64,000 nt of DNA from Suilimivivens sp045586385 (GCA_045586385.1 JAZNAE010000005.1:1-64000); one strand, 5' to 3'; shown: positions 54,019 to 62,811, counted from the first letter of the stretch. Numbers and translations: made by a program. Notes: generated by a model from the sequence alone, not told the origin.

Positions 54019-55329
54019 TTGGAAAGAAATGAAATAACCTGTAACGGCAAACTGTTACTTTACAGAAAAATATTATATATTTCGCTTATTCTCAGTGTTT
54101 GTCTGACTTTTATTTCCGCCTACTATACATTGTGGAACCGTGTGCCGTCTACCATCATGGTGAGAGCAGGAATGCTTCAAACCCTTGATTTTAATTTGCC
54201 GGCATCGGGGGAGATGTATCGTGAGGAGGCGATAGAAGCCAGTGGTCAGGCACAAACATATGGTAGTCTGCAGGCAAGAAGTGTCCGTATTGATTTCAGT
54301 AATCCGGTTACAGTAAAGGCAAATCAAGTTGATAATTATAAGTTAAGTCTTAAATTATTCGGTATCATTCCACTAAAAGATGTAGATGTAAAAATTATAC
54401 AGGATGTAAAGTTAAAACCCGCCGGAATCCCTATTGGGATATATGTGAAAACACACGGGGTTTTGATAGTCGGTGTCGGAGACTTTGAGGGTGAACAGGG
54501 ACAAACCCATGAGCCGGCTAAATACGTTTTGCAAGCGGGTGACTACATTTTGGAAATGAACGAGGAAGAAGTTACCGGAAAAAAACAGCTGATAGAAAAG
54601 ATAAGTCACAGCGAGGGGCAGGAGATTGTATTTAAAATAAGGAGAGACGGAGAAGTATTCGAAGTAAGTGCAACGCCCCAGACAAACAGAAACGGGGAAT
54701 ATAAGATGGGCATCTGGGTAAGAGATAATGCGCAAGGTGTCGGAACCATGACTTACATTGATGAAAATTCCTGTTTTGGTGCTTTGGGGCACGGTATTAA
54801 TGATGTGGATACCAGCACGTTAATGGAACTCTCCGACGGTACACTGTATCATACCGAGATTATCGGGATCACAAAAGGCCAAAACGGTTCACCCGGAGAA
54901 CTTACCGGATTTATTGAGTATGATGATAACAATATCATGGGAACTATCACAGCAAACACTGTAAAAGGAATTTTCGGAGTTTGTTCTGAAGATGTAACAA
55001 GTTCAAACGGCTATGATTACATGCCGATTGGATTAAAACAGGAAATAAAACAAGGACCGGCACAAATCATATCATCCTTAGGTGGTGCGGCAGAAACCTT
55101 TGACGTAGAAATCAAAGAAATCCGCTTAGAGAATGATGACATCAACAGGGGAATCGTACTGGAGATTACCGATCCAGATCTGCTTGCCTTGACAGGAGGA
55201 ATTGTGCAGGGAATGAGCGGTAGCCCGATTATCCAAGATGGAAAGATTATCGGGGCTGTGACACATGTACTGGTGAATGACCCGACCAGGGGATATGGGA
55301 TCTTTATTGAAAATATGCTGGAGCATTGA
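54019..55329 (+). CDS. spoIVB: SpoIVB serine peptidase
   Basis: 436 residues from TTG 54019 behind AAAGGGTGTGAAAAA. The upstream in-frame ATG at 53944 lies in the recN terminator stem and is rejected. One membrane helix (ISLILSVCLTFISAYYTLW) for export into the intermembrane space, a PDZ domain (~170-235; YVLQAGDYILEMNEEEVTG) and an S55 peptidase domain with His 258 in LGHGIND and the serine in GMSGSPII (~residues 399-404). In B. subtilis it triggers pro-sigma-K processing. Next to recN as expected, but spo0A does not follow. Confidence 0.94.
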   Translation: MERNEITCNGKLLLYRKILYISLILSVCLTFISAYYTLWNRVPSTIMVRAGMLQTLDFNLPASGEMYREEAIEASGQAQTYGSLQARSVRIDFSNPVTVKANQVDNYKLSLKLFGIIPLKDVDVKIIQDVKLKPAGIPIGIYVKTHGVLIVGVGDFEGEQGQTHEPAKYVLQAGDYILEMNEEEVTGKKQLIEKISHSEGQEIVFKIRRDGEVFEVSATPQTNRNGEYKMGIWVRDNAQGVGTMTYIDENSCFGALGHGINDVDTSTLMELSDGTLYHTEIIGITKGQNGSPGELTGFIEYDDNNIMGTITANTVKGIFGVCSEDVTSSNGYDYMPIGLKQEIKQGPAQIISSLGGAAETFDVEIKEIRLENDDINRGIVLEITDPDLLALTGGIVQGMSGSPIIQDGKIIGAVTHVLVNDPTRGYGIFIENMLEH

Positions 55330-55458
55330 GAAATGTAGGACAGGAGTAAAAGGCTACGATGCAAGCTTGCTTGCGTAAGTAGCCTTTTTATGACTGGACT
55401 ATATGGCGAAAGCCGTACAGCGAGATGAAGCAACGCGGAATCGAGCTGCATTTCTCAA
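55326..55458. repeat. 10-bp perfect inverted repeats bracketing the spoIVB terminator
   Basis: TTGAGAAATG (55326-55335, over the spoIVB stop) and CATTTCTCAA (55449-55458) are exact reverse complements. They enclose the terminator and a GC-richer ~60 bp stretch unlike the surrounding AT-rich DNA. This may be a small repeated extragenic element; no coding potential is seen. Confidence 0.5.
55348..55389 (+). terminator. Terminator after spoIVB
   Basis: Stem AAAAGGCTAC with GTAGCCTTTT, an internal GCAAGC/GCTTGC hairpin, then T's. Confidence 0.88.
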
Positions 55459-55481
55459 TTAAGTGGCGGTCAGGGTAGAAA

Positions 55482-55565
55482 GTATCTATAGAAAAAAATA
55501 TTATTTTTAGAATCCGTTTTTTGAGAAATAGGGATTCTATTTCAATAATTTTTCCCTATAGATAC
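55482..55565. repeat. Long imperfect inverted repeat with 34-bp arms
   Basis: Arms 55482-55515 and 55532-55565 begin with GTATCTATAG and end with AGAATCC, pairing perfectly at both ends and through an A/T run, around a 16-nt centre. It lies ~117 bp beyond the 3' end of the minus-strand nuclease-like gene. The rest of the 352-bp gene-free stretch (55330-55681) holds the spoIVB terminator and AT-rich DNA with one more GGGATTC copy (55602-55609 region); I see no gene. Confidence 0.7.
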
Positions 55566-55681
55566 GCATTATGAGGTTTTGAGCAAGAAAACTAATAAGA
55601 AAACTATAAAAAGGGATTCCAAATTCATAAAAAATTTGTATAGACCGAGCAAGGCATAGACATCCTAATAAGAGGTTGAAA

Positions 55682-56458
55682 CTACATAAAGTGATACTCA
55701 ATGTACTTTTCTACAATTTCGGGATTTAAAGGATGATTTTTAGTTTCATACGTGGTAATGAGCCGGATTCCGGGAGTAATGCCGTAAGTAGCATAAAGAT
55801 TTAATTTGGAGGTTGTTTTTTCAATATAAGCAGAATTATCCATGAGTCCAAAATGTTCCCAATAATAGAAATCACCGGTGTGAGGATGACGGATAGTGAA
55901 GTCAGGATAGATGAGAGTATTACCTAATTGAAGGGCACACTCATAGCGAAATGGAATGTTATGAGAATGAAGAAGCATATCAATTAACACCTCGGACTTG
56001 GAACGTAGATAAGTGTTTGAGACACCTTTATAAATCAGATTTTCCGGATGGTTTTGGTTTTTCTCATATGGAAAATTCATCCAATCGGTCAATTCCTTTG
56101 ATAAGGGGGTGAAATAGGGGGCAAGCAATTGCTGATATTCAGATGGTGCTATGAGAAGTTGTTCAGACTTGCCGGTAGGAGAGTGATGTCGTAAGTAATA
56201 AGAAAGTGCGTTCTTTTCGTGTTCTAAATCTTCAAGTAGTAGGGATAAATATTTCTTTTTGGCTAGTTGCTCTGCCAAAAGGCGATTGGATTTTGGAATA
56301 TAAATTTTGCGGTGACCATCGCTTAGATACCATTTGGATGTGTTATGATGATGACAACAAATTAGTTTGCCGGGAGGCAGTGATTGTAGTTCATTTTGAA
56401 TATGGCAGATGCGATTGCATATGGCATCATATTCAGATTTTATGCGCTCAGAAATCAT
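55682..56458 (-). CDS. Uncharacterised PD-(D/E)XK nuclease-like protein (copy 2)
   Basis: 258 residues from ATG 56458, with AAGGAG 10 nt upstream on the minus strand. It has the same layout as the protein at 4477-5304: helical N-terminus, an aromatic beta segment with HRKIYIP...LAEQLAKKKYLSLL, and a C-terminal core with LRSKSEVLI (Glu 156), IYPDFTIR (Asp 186) and YYWEHFGLMD (Glu 201-His 202). The two are clearly homologous but diverged; this one is His/Tyr-rich, the other Lys/Glu-rich. The motifs suggest a restriction-endonuclease-like fold in which His replaces part of E-x-K. It is the only minus-strand gene in the last 49 kb and stands where spo0A normally follows spoIVB. Function unknown. 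Confidence 0.75.
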   Translation of the reverse strand: MISERIKSEYDAICNRICHIQNELQSLPPGKLICCHHHNTSKWYLSDGHRKIYIPKSNRLLAEQLAKKKYLSLLLEDLEHEKNALSYYLRHHSPTGKSEQLLIAPSEYQQLLAPYFTPLSKELTDWMNFPYEKNQNHPENLIYKGVSNTYLRSKSEVLIDMLLHSHNIPFRYECALQLGNTLIYPDFTIRHPHTGDFYYWEHFGLMDNSAYIEKTTSKLNLYATYGITPGIRLITTYETKNHPLNPEIVEKYIEYHFM

Positions 56459-56582
56459 TCATAAGCTCCTTTCTGTAAAGTATTAAAACTATTAAAACAT
56501 AATGTGAGACAAGAAACAAGTGGTTATACATAAGAGCAGAGAATAAATAGAGTTTAAAAGAAGTCACAATTTGCGATTTCTT

Positions 56583-56614
56583 TGCATTTCATCCTTCAAA
56601 AATGCAACTCATCC
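56583..56614 (+). promoter_or_regulatory. Direct repeats, probable LytTR binding site
   Basis: TGCATTTCATCC (56583-56594) and TGCAACTCATCC (56603-56614) are direct repeats with a 20-bp period, upstream of a weak promoter (TTTGCA near 56625). LytTR-domain regulators bind paired direct repeats about two helical turns apart, and a LytTR gene is second in this operon. Autoregulation is inference. Confidence 0.6.
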
Positions 56615-56681
56615 GTCAGAGTATTTTGCAGAAAGAAAAGATGTGATACGCTAAGCACATCAAGAGACGGAGGATGAAAAA

Positions 56682-57770
56682 ATGAATACAAAGATGAAAA
56701 AAAGACTTAAGGCAGCAGGTATCGTGATAGGTACAATTATAGTATTGGGTATGGTTTTATCCATAGCAATTCCCAAGATTATGTTTCCGGAATTTGAACC
56801 TTTAAAGGTGACCGGAAATCATGAAGTAGAAATTGCATTATATACATGGGAAGACGAAAGCAGAGTAGAAACTTTCAAAGATACGGGAGAAAATCGTGCA
56901 CTGACCGTAAAATTCTGGTATCCTAAGGAGGAAGGAAACTATCCCCTTGTGGTATTTTCCCATGGAGCATTCGGTGTGATAGACAGTAACAACTCTACTT
57001 ATACGGAACTGGCATCAAACGGTTATGTGGTAGCCAGTATTGCACACCCTTATCATGCCATGTTTGTGGAGGATGTAAACGGGAAAACCACTATGGTAGA
57101 TATGGACTTTATGACCAAGGTATATGCGGATAATGGAGAAGACTACACAGAGGAAGCGGAGAGACGTGTATATGAATTCAGCGTGGAATGGATGGAAACC
57201 CGTTCTGCGGATATGAATTTTGTGGTAGATACCATTTTAGAAAAGGCTGCACAAAAAGAAGAAGGACCTTTTGCGTCAGTAAATACAGAAAAAATTGGTT
57301 TGATGGGACATTCCATGGGTGGTGCCACAGCAGTAGAACTTGGTAGAGAGCGTGCTGACATTGATGCAGTCATTGATTTGGAAGGTACCATGGCAGGAGA
57401 ATACGTGGGATTTGAAAATGGCTATGAGATATATGAAAAAGAATCTTATCCCGTACCACTTTTAGATATCAATTCCCGGGCAGCTCGAGAAGACATTGAT
57501 GCCCTTACAAAAGAACATGAAGGATGGGTGTATGTCAACGATTATGTTGGTCAAAATGCAGCAGATTACAGGGAAATAATATTTGAAGGTGCAGGGCATC
57601 TGAATTTTACGGATTTGCCTATGTTTTCTCCAATGCTGGCAAAGCTTTTGGGTGTGGGAGAAGTGGATGCAAGGGAATGTATGGAAAATGTAAATGACGT
57701 AGTCCTCACTTTTTTTGATTATTATTTAAAAGGGGAAGGCTCATTAAATGTACTGAAAGAAGTATATTAA
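56682..57770 (+). CDS. Alpha/beta hydrolase, PAF-acetylhydrolase/dienelactone-hydrolase-like
   Basis: 362 residues. An N-terminal hydrophobic helix (AGIVIGTIIVLGMVLSIAI) anchors the protein, with the enzyme domain likely outside. Nucleophile elbow MGHSMGGATAVE, oxyanion region VVFSHGAFG and a C-terminal His in GAGHLNFTD make a complete Ser-Asp-His triad plausible. The substrate is unknown. RBS GACGGAGGATGAAAAA. Followed 28 bp later by the LytTR gene, probably its regulator. Confidence 0.82.
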   Translation: MNTKMKKRLKAAGIVIGTIIVLGMVLSIAIPKIMFPEFEPLKVTGNHEVEIALYTWEDESRVETFKDTGENRALTVKFWYPKEEGNYPLVVFSHGAFGVIDSNNSTYTELASNGYVVASIAHPYHAMFVEDVNGKTTMVDMDFMTKVYADNGEDYTEEAERRVYEFSVEWMETRSADMNFVVDTILEKAAQKEEGPFASVNTEKIGLMGHSMGGATAVELGRERADIDAVIDLEGTMAGEYVGFENGYEIYEKESYPVPLLDINSRAAREDIDALTKEHEGWVYVNDYVGQNAADYREIIFEGAGHLNFTDLPMFSPMLAKLLGVGEVDARECMENVNDVVLTFFDYYLKGEGSLNVLKEVY

Positions 57771-57798
57771 ACAATCAGGATGAAGGGAGCATGATTAC

Positions 57799-58254
57799 AT
57801 GCGTGTAAACATCAGAAGAATTTTGAACCAAGAAGAGGAACAAGTAATTATTGAGTGTACACAAATTACTCCTGATATCAGGGATATTGAGGCGTATGTG
57901 CTTGCAAAGGGAACAGAATTATCAGGAATTACCCAGGAGCAGCACAGAAAGCAATTTCATTTAAAAGACGTATATTATTTTGAAGCACTGGATGAAAAGG
58001 TCTTTGCTTATACCAAAGAGCAGGTTTATGAAATAAGAATGCGTCTTTATGAGGTGGAAAAAGCATACAGTAATTATCATTTTGTCAGATGCTCAAAATC
58101 AGTAGTACTGAACCTGATGCTTCTTGACAGCATCAGTCCTGCCATGAGCGGGCGCTTTTTTGCGCATATGAAAAATGGTGAAAAGTTAATGATTTCCAGG
58201 CAATATGCCAATCAGGTAAAGAGAATTGTTATGGGAGGTGGCAACGATGAATAG
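57799..58254 (+). CDS. LytTR-domain DNA-binding regulator
   Basis: 151 residues without a receiver. The C-terminal ~100 residues are a LytTR domain (LKDVYYFEALDEKVFAYTK; NYHFVRCSKSVVLNLMLLDSI-type; ISRQYANQVKRIV). Stand-alone LytTR proteins paired with a DUF3021 membrane protein form small regulatory systems in which the membrane partner restrains the regulator (known for streptococcal LytTR systems). It overlaps the DUF3021 gene by 8 bp. Confidence 0.9.
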   Translation: MRVNIRRILNQEEEQVIIECTQITPDIRDIEAYVLAKGTELSGITQEQHRKQFHLKDVYYFEALDEKVFAYTKEQVYEIRMRLYEVEKAYSNYHFVRCSKSVVLNLMLLDSISPAMSGRFFAHMKNGEKLMISRQYANQVKRIVMGGGNDE

Positions 58255-58681
58255 ACAGTCAAAATTATCGGAAATGATGATGGCTTTTTTTGTCAGTACA
58301 GCGTGTATTACTATATTAGAGGGGATAATGGGAATGCTGTTTTTTCCTGATGAAAAACTAACTTATCAAGCCTTTTTTGCTCCGCCTATCATGGGCCTGT
58401 GCTCGGTTCTGTTTGGGTTTGTGACTTGGTCAAAAAGGGAACTGACAATTAAGGAAACTCTGCTTCGAAGGGGGATTCACCTCTTGTTAATTGAGCTGTT
58501 TGTATTTGGACTAAACTATGCTGAAGGGATTGTTTTCCCCCTTGGAATAGTAATTTCTTTGATATTTGGAATCGCGGCAGTATTTGTGGCGGTATATGTG
58601 GTTTTGTGGATTAATGACATAAGGAGTGCTAACCAATTTAATAAAAAATTGAAAGAATATCAAAATAATGTTATATATTAA
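58247..58681 (+). CDS. DUF3021 membrane protein, partner of the LytTR regulator
   Basis: 144 residues from ATG 58247, behind GGGAGGTGGCAACG; it overlaps the LytTR gene. Four hydrophobic helices (SEMMMAFFVSTACITILEGI; FFAPPIMGLCSVLFGFVTW; LLLIELFVFGLNYAEGI; GIVISLIFGIAAVFVAVYVV) fit the DUF3021 family. Probably an inhibitor or sensor for the LytTR protein. Confidence 0.85.
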   Translation: MNRQSKLSEMMMAFFVSTACITILEGIMGMLFFPDEKLTYQAFFAPPIMGLCSVLFGFVTWSKRELTIKETLLRRGIHLLLIELFVFGLNYAEGIVFPLGIVISLIFGIAAVFVAVYVVLWINDIRSANQFNKKLKEYQNNVIY

Positions 58682-58687
58682 TCTATG

Positions 58688-58723
58688 CGGCTTGCTGTTT
58701 TTTTGGCAAGCCGTTTGTATTTT
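58688..58723 (+). terminator. Terminator of the hydrolase-LytTR-DUF3021 operon
   Basis: Stem CGGCTTGC (58688-58695) with GCAAGCCG (58706-58713), a T-rich loop, then TTTGTATTTT. Confidence 0.78.
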
Positions 58724-58742
58724 ATAAGGATTATGTTATAAT
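58715..58742 (+). promoter_or_regulatory. Promoter of the MATE transporter gene
   Basis: TTGTAT (58715-58720), a 16-bp spacer and TATAAT (58737-58742). The -35 starts just behind the preceding terminator stem. Confidence 0.6.
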
Positions 58743-58803
58743 GGGTAAGTCTGTAAATAATTAGCAAAGTTTTTAGACAGAAAGGAATGACATAATCGGT
58801 ATT

Positions 58804-60183
58804 ATGGTAAATGTAAAGAAATTATTCGAACCTACAGATATGACAGTAGGAACACCATGGAAAAGTATTGCAATATTCTCAATTCCCATGTTAATCGGAA
58901 ATATTGCACAGCAATTATACAGTACGGTAGACAGCATTGTAGTAGGACATTATGTGGGAGATAATGCACTGGCGGCAGTTGGAAGTGCAGCACCGCTTTT
59001 TAATATGCTTTTGGTATTATTTGTAGGAATATCCGCAGGTGTGGGAATTATGGTTTCCCAGTATTTCGGCGCAAAAGCACGTGAAGAATTGTCGGGAACG
59101 ATTGGTACTTGTATCACTTTAACCGCAATTGTATCGGTATTTTTAATGATAGCGGCACCGCCCTTTGTGCGTGATTTACTGCAGATGTTAAATACACCGG
59201 AAAGCATATTAGATGACTGTACATCTTATTTGGTCATTATGCTCTACGGCGGTGCAGGAATGGCTTATTACAATATCCTAAGCGGTATCCTTAGGGGAAT
59301 GGGAGACTCTTTTTCCGCACTGATATACTTGTTGATTGCAACGGTACTAAATATTTTTTTAGATATTCTTTTTGTGGCACAGTTTGATATGGGAGTAGCA
59401 GGCGTAGCCCTGGCTACAGTCATTGCACAGGCTATTTCATCCGTACTTTGTTTGTGGAAGCTGATGCACATGAGGGAAGTGTTTGACTTAGGCCTTAAGC
59501 AACTTAAGATGGCCAAAGAGCATGTAATACAGATGGTAAGATTGGGACTTCCGTCAGGTCTTACCCAGGCAATTTTTTCATCTGCGATGATTATCGTACA
59601 GTCATTAACAAACAGCTTCGGGGAAATGTTTATTGCAGCAAACGTCATTGTTATGCGTGTGGACGGTTTTGCCATGATGCCGAACTTCTCTTTCGGTACA
59701 GCCACAACCACTTTTGCAGGACAAAATGTGGGGGCAAAAAAATATGACCGTGTTATGCAGGGAGCAAAGCAGGGAACTATTCTTGCTGTGGCATGTTCCG
59801 CAATTATTACCGGGGTAATTTTACTGTTTGGCAAGAGTTTGATGGGCATTTTTACCAATACACAGGAATTGGTAGAACTCAGTTATTATATGATGTGTAT
59901 TTTGGCAGTGGGCTATATAGCCATGGCAGTTACCCAGAGTTTATCAGGCGTAATGCGTGGCGCAGGCGATACGGTAACGCCCATGTGGATTTCTCTCTGC
60001 ACAACAGTAATTATCCGTGTGCCGATTGCTTACGGAATATCCTATCTTACAAGAACACCCGAGCTTCCATTTGGACGTAGCGAATGTATCCAGATATCAC
60101 TTCTTGCAGCATGGATTATGGGCGCGGTTCTCACCACCCTTTTCTACAAGGCGGGAAGATGGAAAAAGAAAGCAATTTTATAG
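58804..60183 (+). CDS. MATE family efflux transporter
   Basis: 459 residues with twelve predicted helices in two halves. The start of the first helix bundle (SIAIFSIPMLIGNIAQQLYSTVDSIVVGHYVG) and QYFGAKAREELSGTIG are MATE hallmarks, repeated in the second half (VRLGLPSGLTQAIFSS; GQNVGAKKYDRVMQGAK). It exports small molecules or drugs with Na+ or H+. The substrate is unknown. The ribosome binding site GAAAGGAATG is unusually far (~18 nt) from the ATG. Confidence 0.93.
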   Translation: MVNVKKLFEPTDMTVGTPWKSIAIFSIPMLIGNIAQQLYSTVDSIVVGHYVGDNALAAVGSAAPLFNMLLVLFVGISAGVGIMVSQYFGAKAREELSGTIGTCITLTAIVSVFLMIAAPPFVRDLLQMLNTPESILDDCTSYLVIMLYGGAGMAYYNILSGILRGMGDSFSALIYLLIATVLNIFLDILFVAQFDMGVAGVALATVIAQAISSVLCLWKLMHMREVFDLGLKQLKMAKEHVIQMVRLGLPSGLTQAIFSSAMIIVQSLTNSFGEMFIAANVIVMRVDGFAMMPNFSFGTATTTFAGQNVGAKKYDRVMQGAKQGTILAVACSAIITGVILLFGKSLMGIFTNTQELVELSYYMMCILAVGYIAMAVTQSLSGVMRGAGDTVTPMWISLCTTVIIRVPIAYGISYLTRTPELPFGRSECIQISLLAAWIMGAVLTTLFYKAGRWKKKAIL

Positions 60184-60188
60184 AATTG

Positions 60189-60234
60189 CCATAGCGTGTT
60201 TTGTTTGACATGCTATAGAAGTTAAGGATATAAT
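60189..60234 (+). promoter_or_regulatory. glnA promoter with an inverted repeat over the -35
   Basis: TTGACA (60205-60210), an 18-bp spacer and TATAAT (60229-60234). An imperfect inverted repeat, CCATAGCGTG (60189-60198) with CATGCTATAG (~60209-60218), straddles the -35. It lacks a T-run and could be an operator. No GlnR/TnrA-type TGTNA-N7-TNACA box is seen. Confidence 0.65.
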
Positions 60235-60272
60235 TATACTGTTAAGAAAAAACCTATTGGGAGGTTACATAA

Positions 60273-61697
60273 GTGAAAACTACAGTACAAGACATCATGG
60301 AACTCATCCGTGAAAAAGACATTAAAATGGTTGATTTTAAAATGGTTGACATTAACGGACAGTTCCGCCATGTTACCATTCCGGCAAAGAATTTTTCGGA
60401 AGAAACAATGAAAAGCGGCATTGGTTTTGATGCATCAAACTATGGATATGCAGTTGTAGAAAAGAGCGATATGGTATTTATCCCTGATCCGGATACTGCC
60501 TGTATCGATCCTTTCTGTGAAATCCCCACATTATCCATGACAGGTAATGCGATGATTATCGATAATCCCGAAAATCGTCCGCTTTCACAGTATCCCAGAA
60601 ATATCGTTCTGGCTGCTGAGCAGTACATGAAAGATAGTGGTATTGCAGACACCATGCTGATTCTTCCTGAATTTGAATTTTATTTATTTGACCAGGTAGG
60701 CTGGCAGGTAGCACCCAATTCCATCGGAATGTCTCTTGATGTAAATCAGGCATACTGGAACGGTGATGTAGACGGCAAGGGATGTGTAGTTCCCAAGCAG
60801 AAAGCTTACCATGTAGCTAAACCTTACGATGCAAGTTATGAGTGTAGAAGTGAAATGTGTATGCTTATGGAAGAAATGGGTATTCCGATTAAGTATCATC
60901 ATCCCGAAGTAGGTGCGGCAGGTCAGTTTGAAATCGAGCCTCAGCTCGGACAGATGTCTAAGATGGCAGATGCTTCCATGATGATTAAATACATCATTCA
61001 CAACACAGCAATGAAATATGGTAAGACAGCAACCTTTATGCCTAAGCCTGTATACGGTGAAGCAGGTAACGGTATGCATGTACATATGTTACTTCTTAAG
61101 GATGACCAGCCGGTATTCTCAGATGATAACGGTTACTCCAACTTGAGCAAGGAAGCACATTGGTTCATGGGCGGCTTGTTAAAACATATTGCATCCTTAT
61201 GTGCAATCACAAACCCCAGTACTAACTCTTTTAAACGTCTGGTTCCCGGATTTGAAGCACCGGTTACCGTAGGATATGCGACATCCAACCGTAGTGCGGT
61301 TATCCGTATTCCTGCATACGCGAAGTCTCCCAAGATGAGACGTTTTGAACTTCGTAATCCTGATGCAACCTGTAATCCTTACTTCTGCTATGCAGCAATC
61401 TTAATGGCAGGTCTTGACGGTATCAAGAACAAAATCGATCCTCATGAAAACGGATGGGGACCTTACGATATGAACTTATATAATTTATCAGATGAAGAAA
61501 AAGCGAAACTGAAAGGACTTCCCACCTCATTAGAACAGGCACTGGATGCACTTGAAGCAGATCATGATTACCTGACAGCAGGCGGTGTATTCCCTGAAGC
61601 CCTCTTAAAGAACTTTATTGCATCTAAGAGAGCAGAGTGCAGTCAGATGGCAGCAATTCCTCATCCTGCTGAATTTGAGAAGTATTATAATTTATAA
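60273..61697 (+). CDS. glnA: Glutamine synthetase, type I
   Basis: 474 residues from GTG 60273 behind TTGGGAGGTTACATAA. Family motifs: DASNYGYAVVEKSDM (a variant of the usual DGSSI region), LPEFEFYLFD, GAAGQFEIEPQ, NGMHVHMLL and RSAVIRIPAYAKSPKMRRFELRNPD in part. It makes glutamine from glutamate, ammonia and ATP. The length is close to GSI-beta enzymes and the adenylylation region reads NLYNLS, keeping the Tyr but not the usual following Pro; no adenylyltransferase is nearby, so that control is doubtful. Confidence 0.95.
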   Translation: MKTTVQDIMELIREKDIKMVDFKMVDINGQFRHVTIPAKNFSEETMKSGIGFDASNYGYAVVEKSDMVFIPDPDTACIDPFCEIPTLSMTGNAMIIDNPENRPLSQYPRNIVLAAEQYMKDSGIADTMLILPEFEFYLFDQVGWQVAPNSIGMSLDVNQAYWNGDVDGKGCVVPKQKAYHVAKPYDASYECRSEMCMLMEEMGIPIKYHHPEVGAAGQFEIEPQLGQMSKMADASMMIKYIIHNTAMKYGKTATFMPKPVYGEAGNGMHVHMLLLKDDQPVFSDDNGYSNLSKEAHWFMGGLLKHIASLCAITNPSTNSFKRLVPGFEAPVTVGYATSNRSAVIRIPAYAKSPKMRRFELRNPDATCNPYFCYAAILMAGLDGIKNKIDPHENGWGPYDMNLYNLSDEEKAKLKGLPTSLEQALDALEADHDYLTAGGVFPEALLKNFIASKRAECSQMAAIPHPAEFEKYYNL

Positions 61698-61713
61698 AAA
61701 CAGCAATTAGTCG

Positions 61714-61745
61714 AGCCCCTGTCAAAAAACGACAGGGGCTTATAT
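61714..61745 (+). terminator. Terminator-like hairpin after glnA
   Basis: A perfect 10-bp GC-rich stem, AGCCCCTGTC with GACAGGGGCT, with an AAAAAAC loop. The tail TATATAAC is only weakly T-rich. Confidence 0.7.
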
Positions 61746-61767
61746 AACATTAATAAGGAGTTTGTTT

Positions 61768-62811
61768 ATGAAATATCCCGCATTTTTAAAAGAAAACGGA
61801 ACAATCGGATTTGTTGCCCCTGCTTTTGGGTGTAATATAGAGCCATATAAATCAGCATTTCAAAATGCACAGAAAAAATTGAAACAAATGGGTTATCAGA
61901 TGGATGTAGGCCCTAACTGTTATGAAGGACGTGGAATCGGCATCAGCAATACACCAAAAACTTGCGGAGAAGAGCTGACCGATTATTATTTCAGTGAGAA
62001 TAATGATGTTCTGATATCCTGCGGCGGCGGAGAGTTAATGTGTGAAACCATAAGCCGGGTGGATTTTGATGCATTAAAGAGTGCAGAGCCGAAATGGTAT
62101 ACCGGATATTCCGATAACACAAACATGACCTTCTTATTGGCGACAATTTGCGATACCGCATCTCTATACGGACCTTGCGCCGCAGCGTACGGAATGGAGC
62201 CGTGGCATCCGTCTATCAGTGATATGTTTGACTTTTTGAAAGGACAAAAGCTTACTTTTGAAAGTTATGATTTGTGGGAAAAGGAAGGGCTAAAAGATGC
62301 AGAACATCCGTTGCTGCCATATCATTGTACAGAAAAATCGGAAGTGAAAATCTTTATGCCGAAAGATGATACTATGGAAGAAGTAAGCTGCGGTAAGATG
62401 CAGGGGCGACTCTTAGGCGGTTGTATGGATTGTCTTGTGAATCTGACAGGTACGAAATTCGACAAAGTAAAAGAATTCACAGAGAAATATAAGGAAGACG
62501 GTATACTTTGGTTTTTAGAGGCTTGTGACTTAAATGTATTCAGTATACGAAGGGCGATGTGGCAGATGAAGGAAGCCGGTTGGTTTCAGCATGTAAGAGG
62601 ATTTGTTATCGGAAGACCCTTAAATGGTGAGGAAATGATGGGACTTGATCAGTATGAAGCCGTGCTTGGTATTGCAAAGGAATACAGGGTTCCAGTGTTC
62701 ATGGACGCAGATTTGGGACACCTGCCTCCTGCCATGCCGTTTGTGACGGGAAGTGTTGCAAAGATAGAAGGAAAAGACGGAAAAATGAGAATTTCATACG
62801 AATTAAAATAG
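61768..62811 (+). CDS. LD-carboxypeptidase-like S66 peptidase
   Basis: 347 residues from ATG 61768 behind AAGGAGTTTGTTT. S66 family (LdcA/MccF): GTIGFVAPAFG at the N-terminus, nucleophile Ser in TGYSDNTNMTFLL, Glu in LWFLEACDLN and His in DLGHLPPAMPF. Members remove the terminal D-Ala from peptidoglycan tetrapeptides (recycling) or inactivate microcin C-type compounds. No signal peptide, so probably cytoplasmic. Which substrate applies is not decided by the sequence. Confidence 0.88.
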   Translation: MKYPAFLKENGTIGFVAPAFGCNIEPYKSAFQNAQKKLKQMGYQMDVGPNCYEGRGIGISNTPKTCGEELTDYYFSENNDVLISCGGGELMCETISRVDFDALKSAEPKWYTGYSDNTNMTFLLATICDTASLYGPCAAAYGMEPWHPSISDMFDFLKGQKLTFESYDLWEKEGLKDAEHPLLPYHCTEKSEVKIFMPKDDTMEEVSCGKMQGRLLGGCMDCLVNLTGTKFDKVKEFTEKYKEDGILWFLEACDLNVFSIRRAMWQMKEAGWFQHVRGFVIGRPLNGEEMMGLDQYEAVLGIAKEYRVPVFMDADLGHLPPAMPFVTGSVAKIEGKDGKMRISYELK

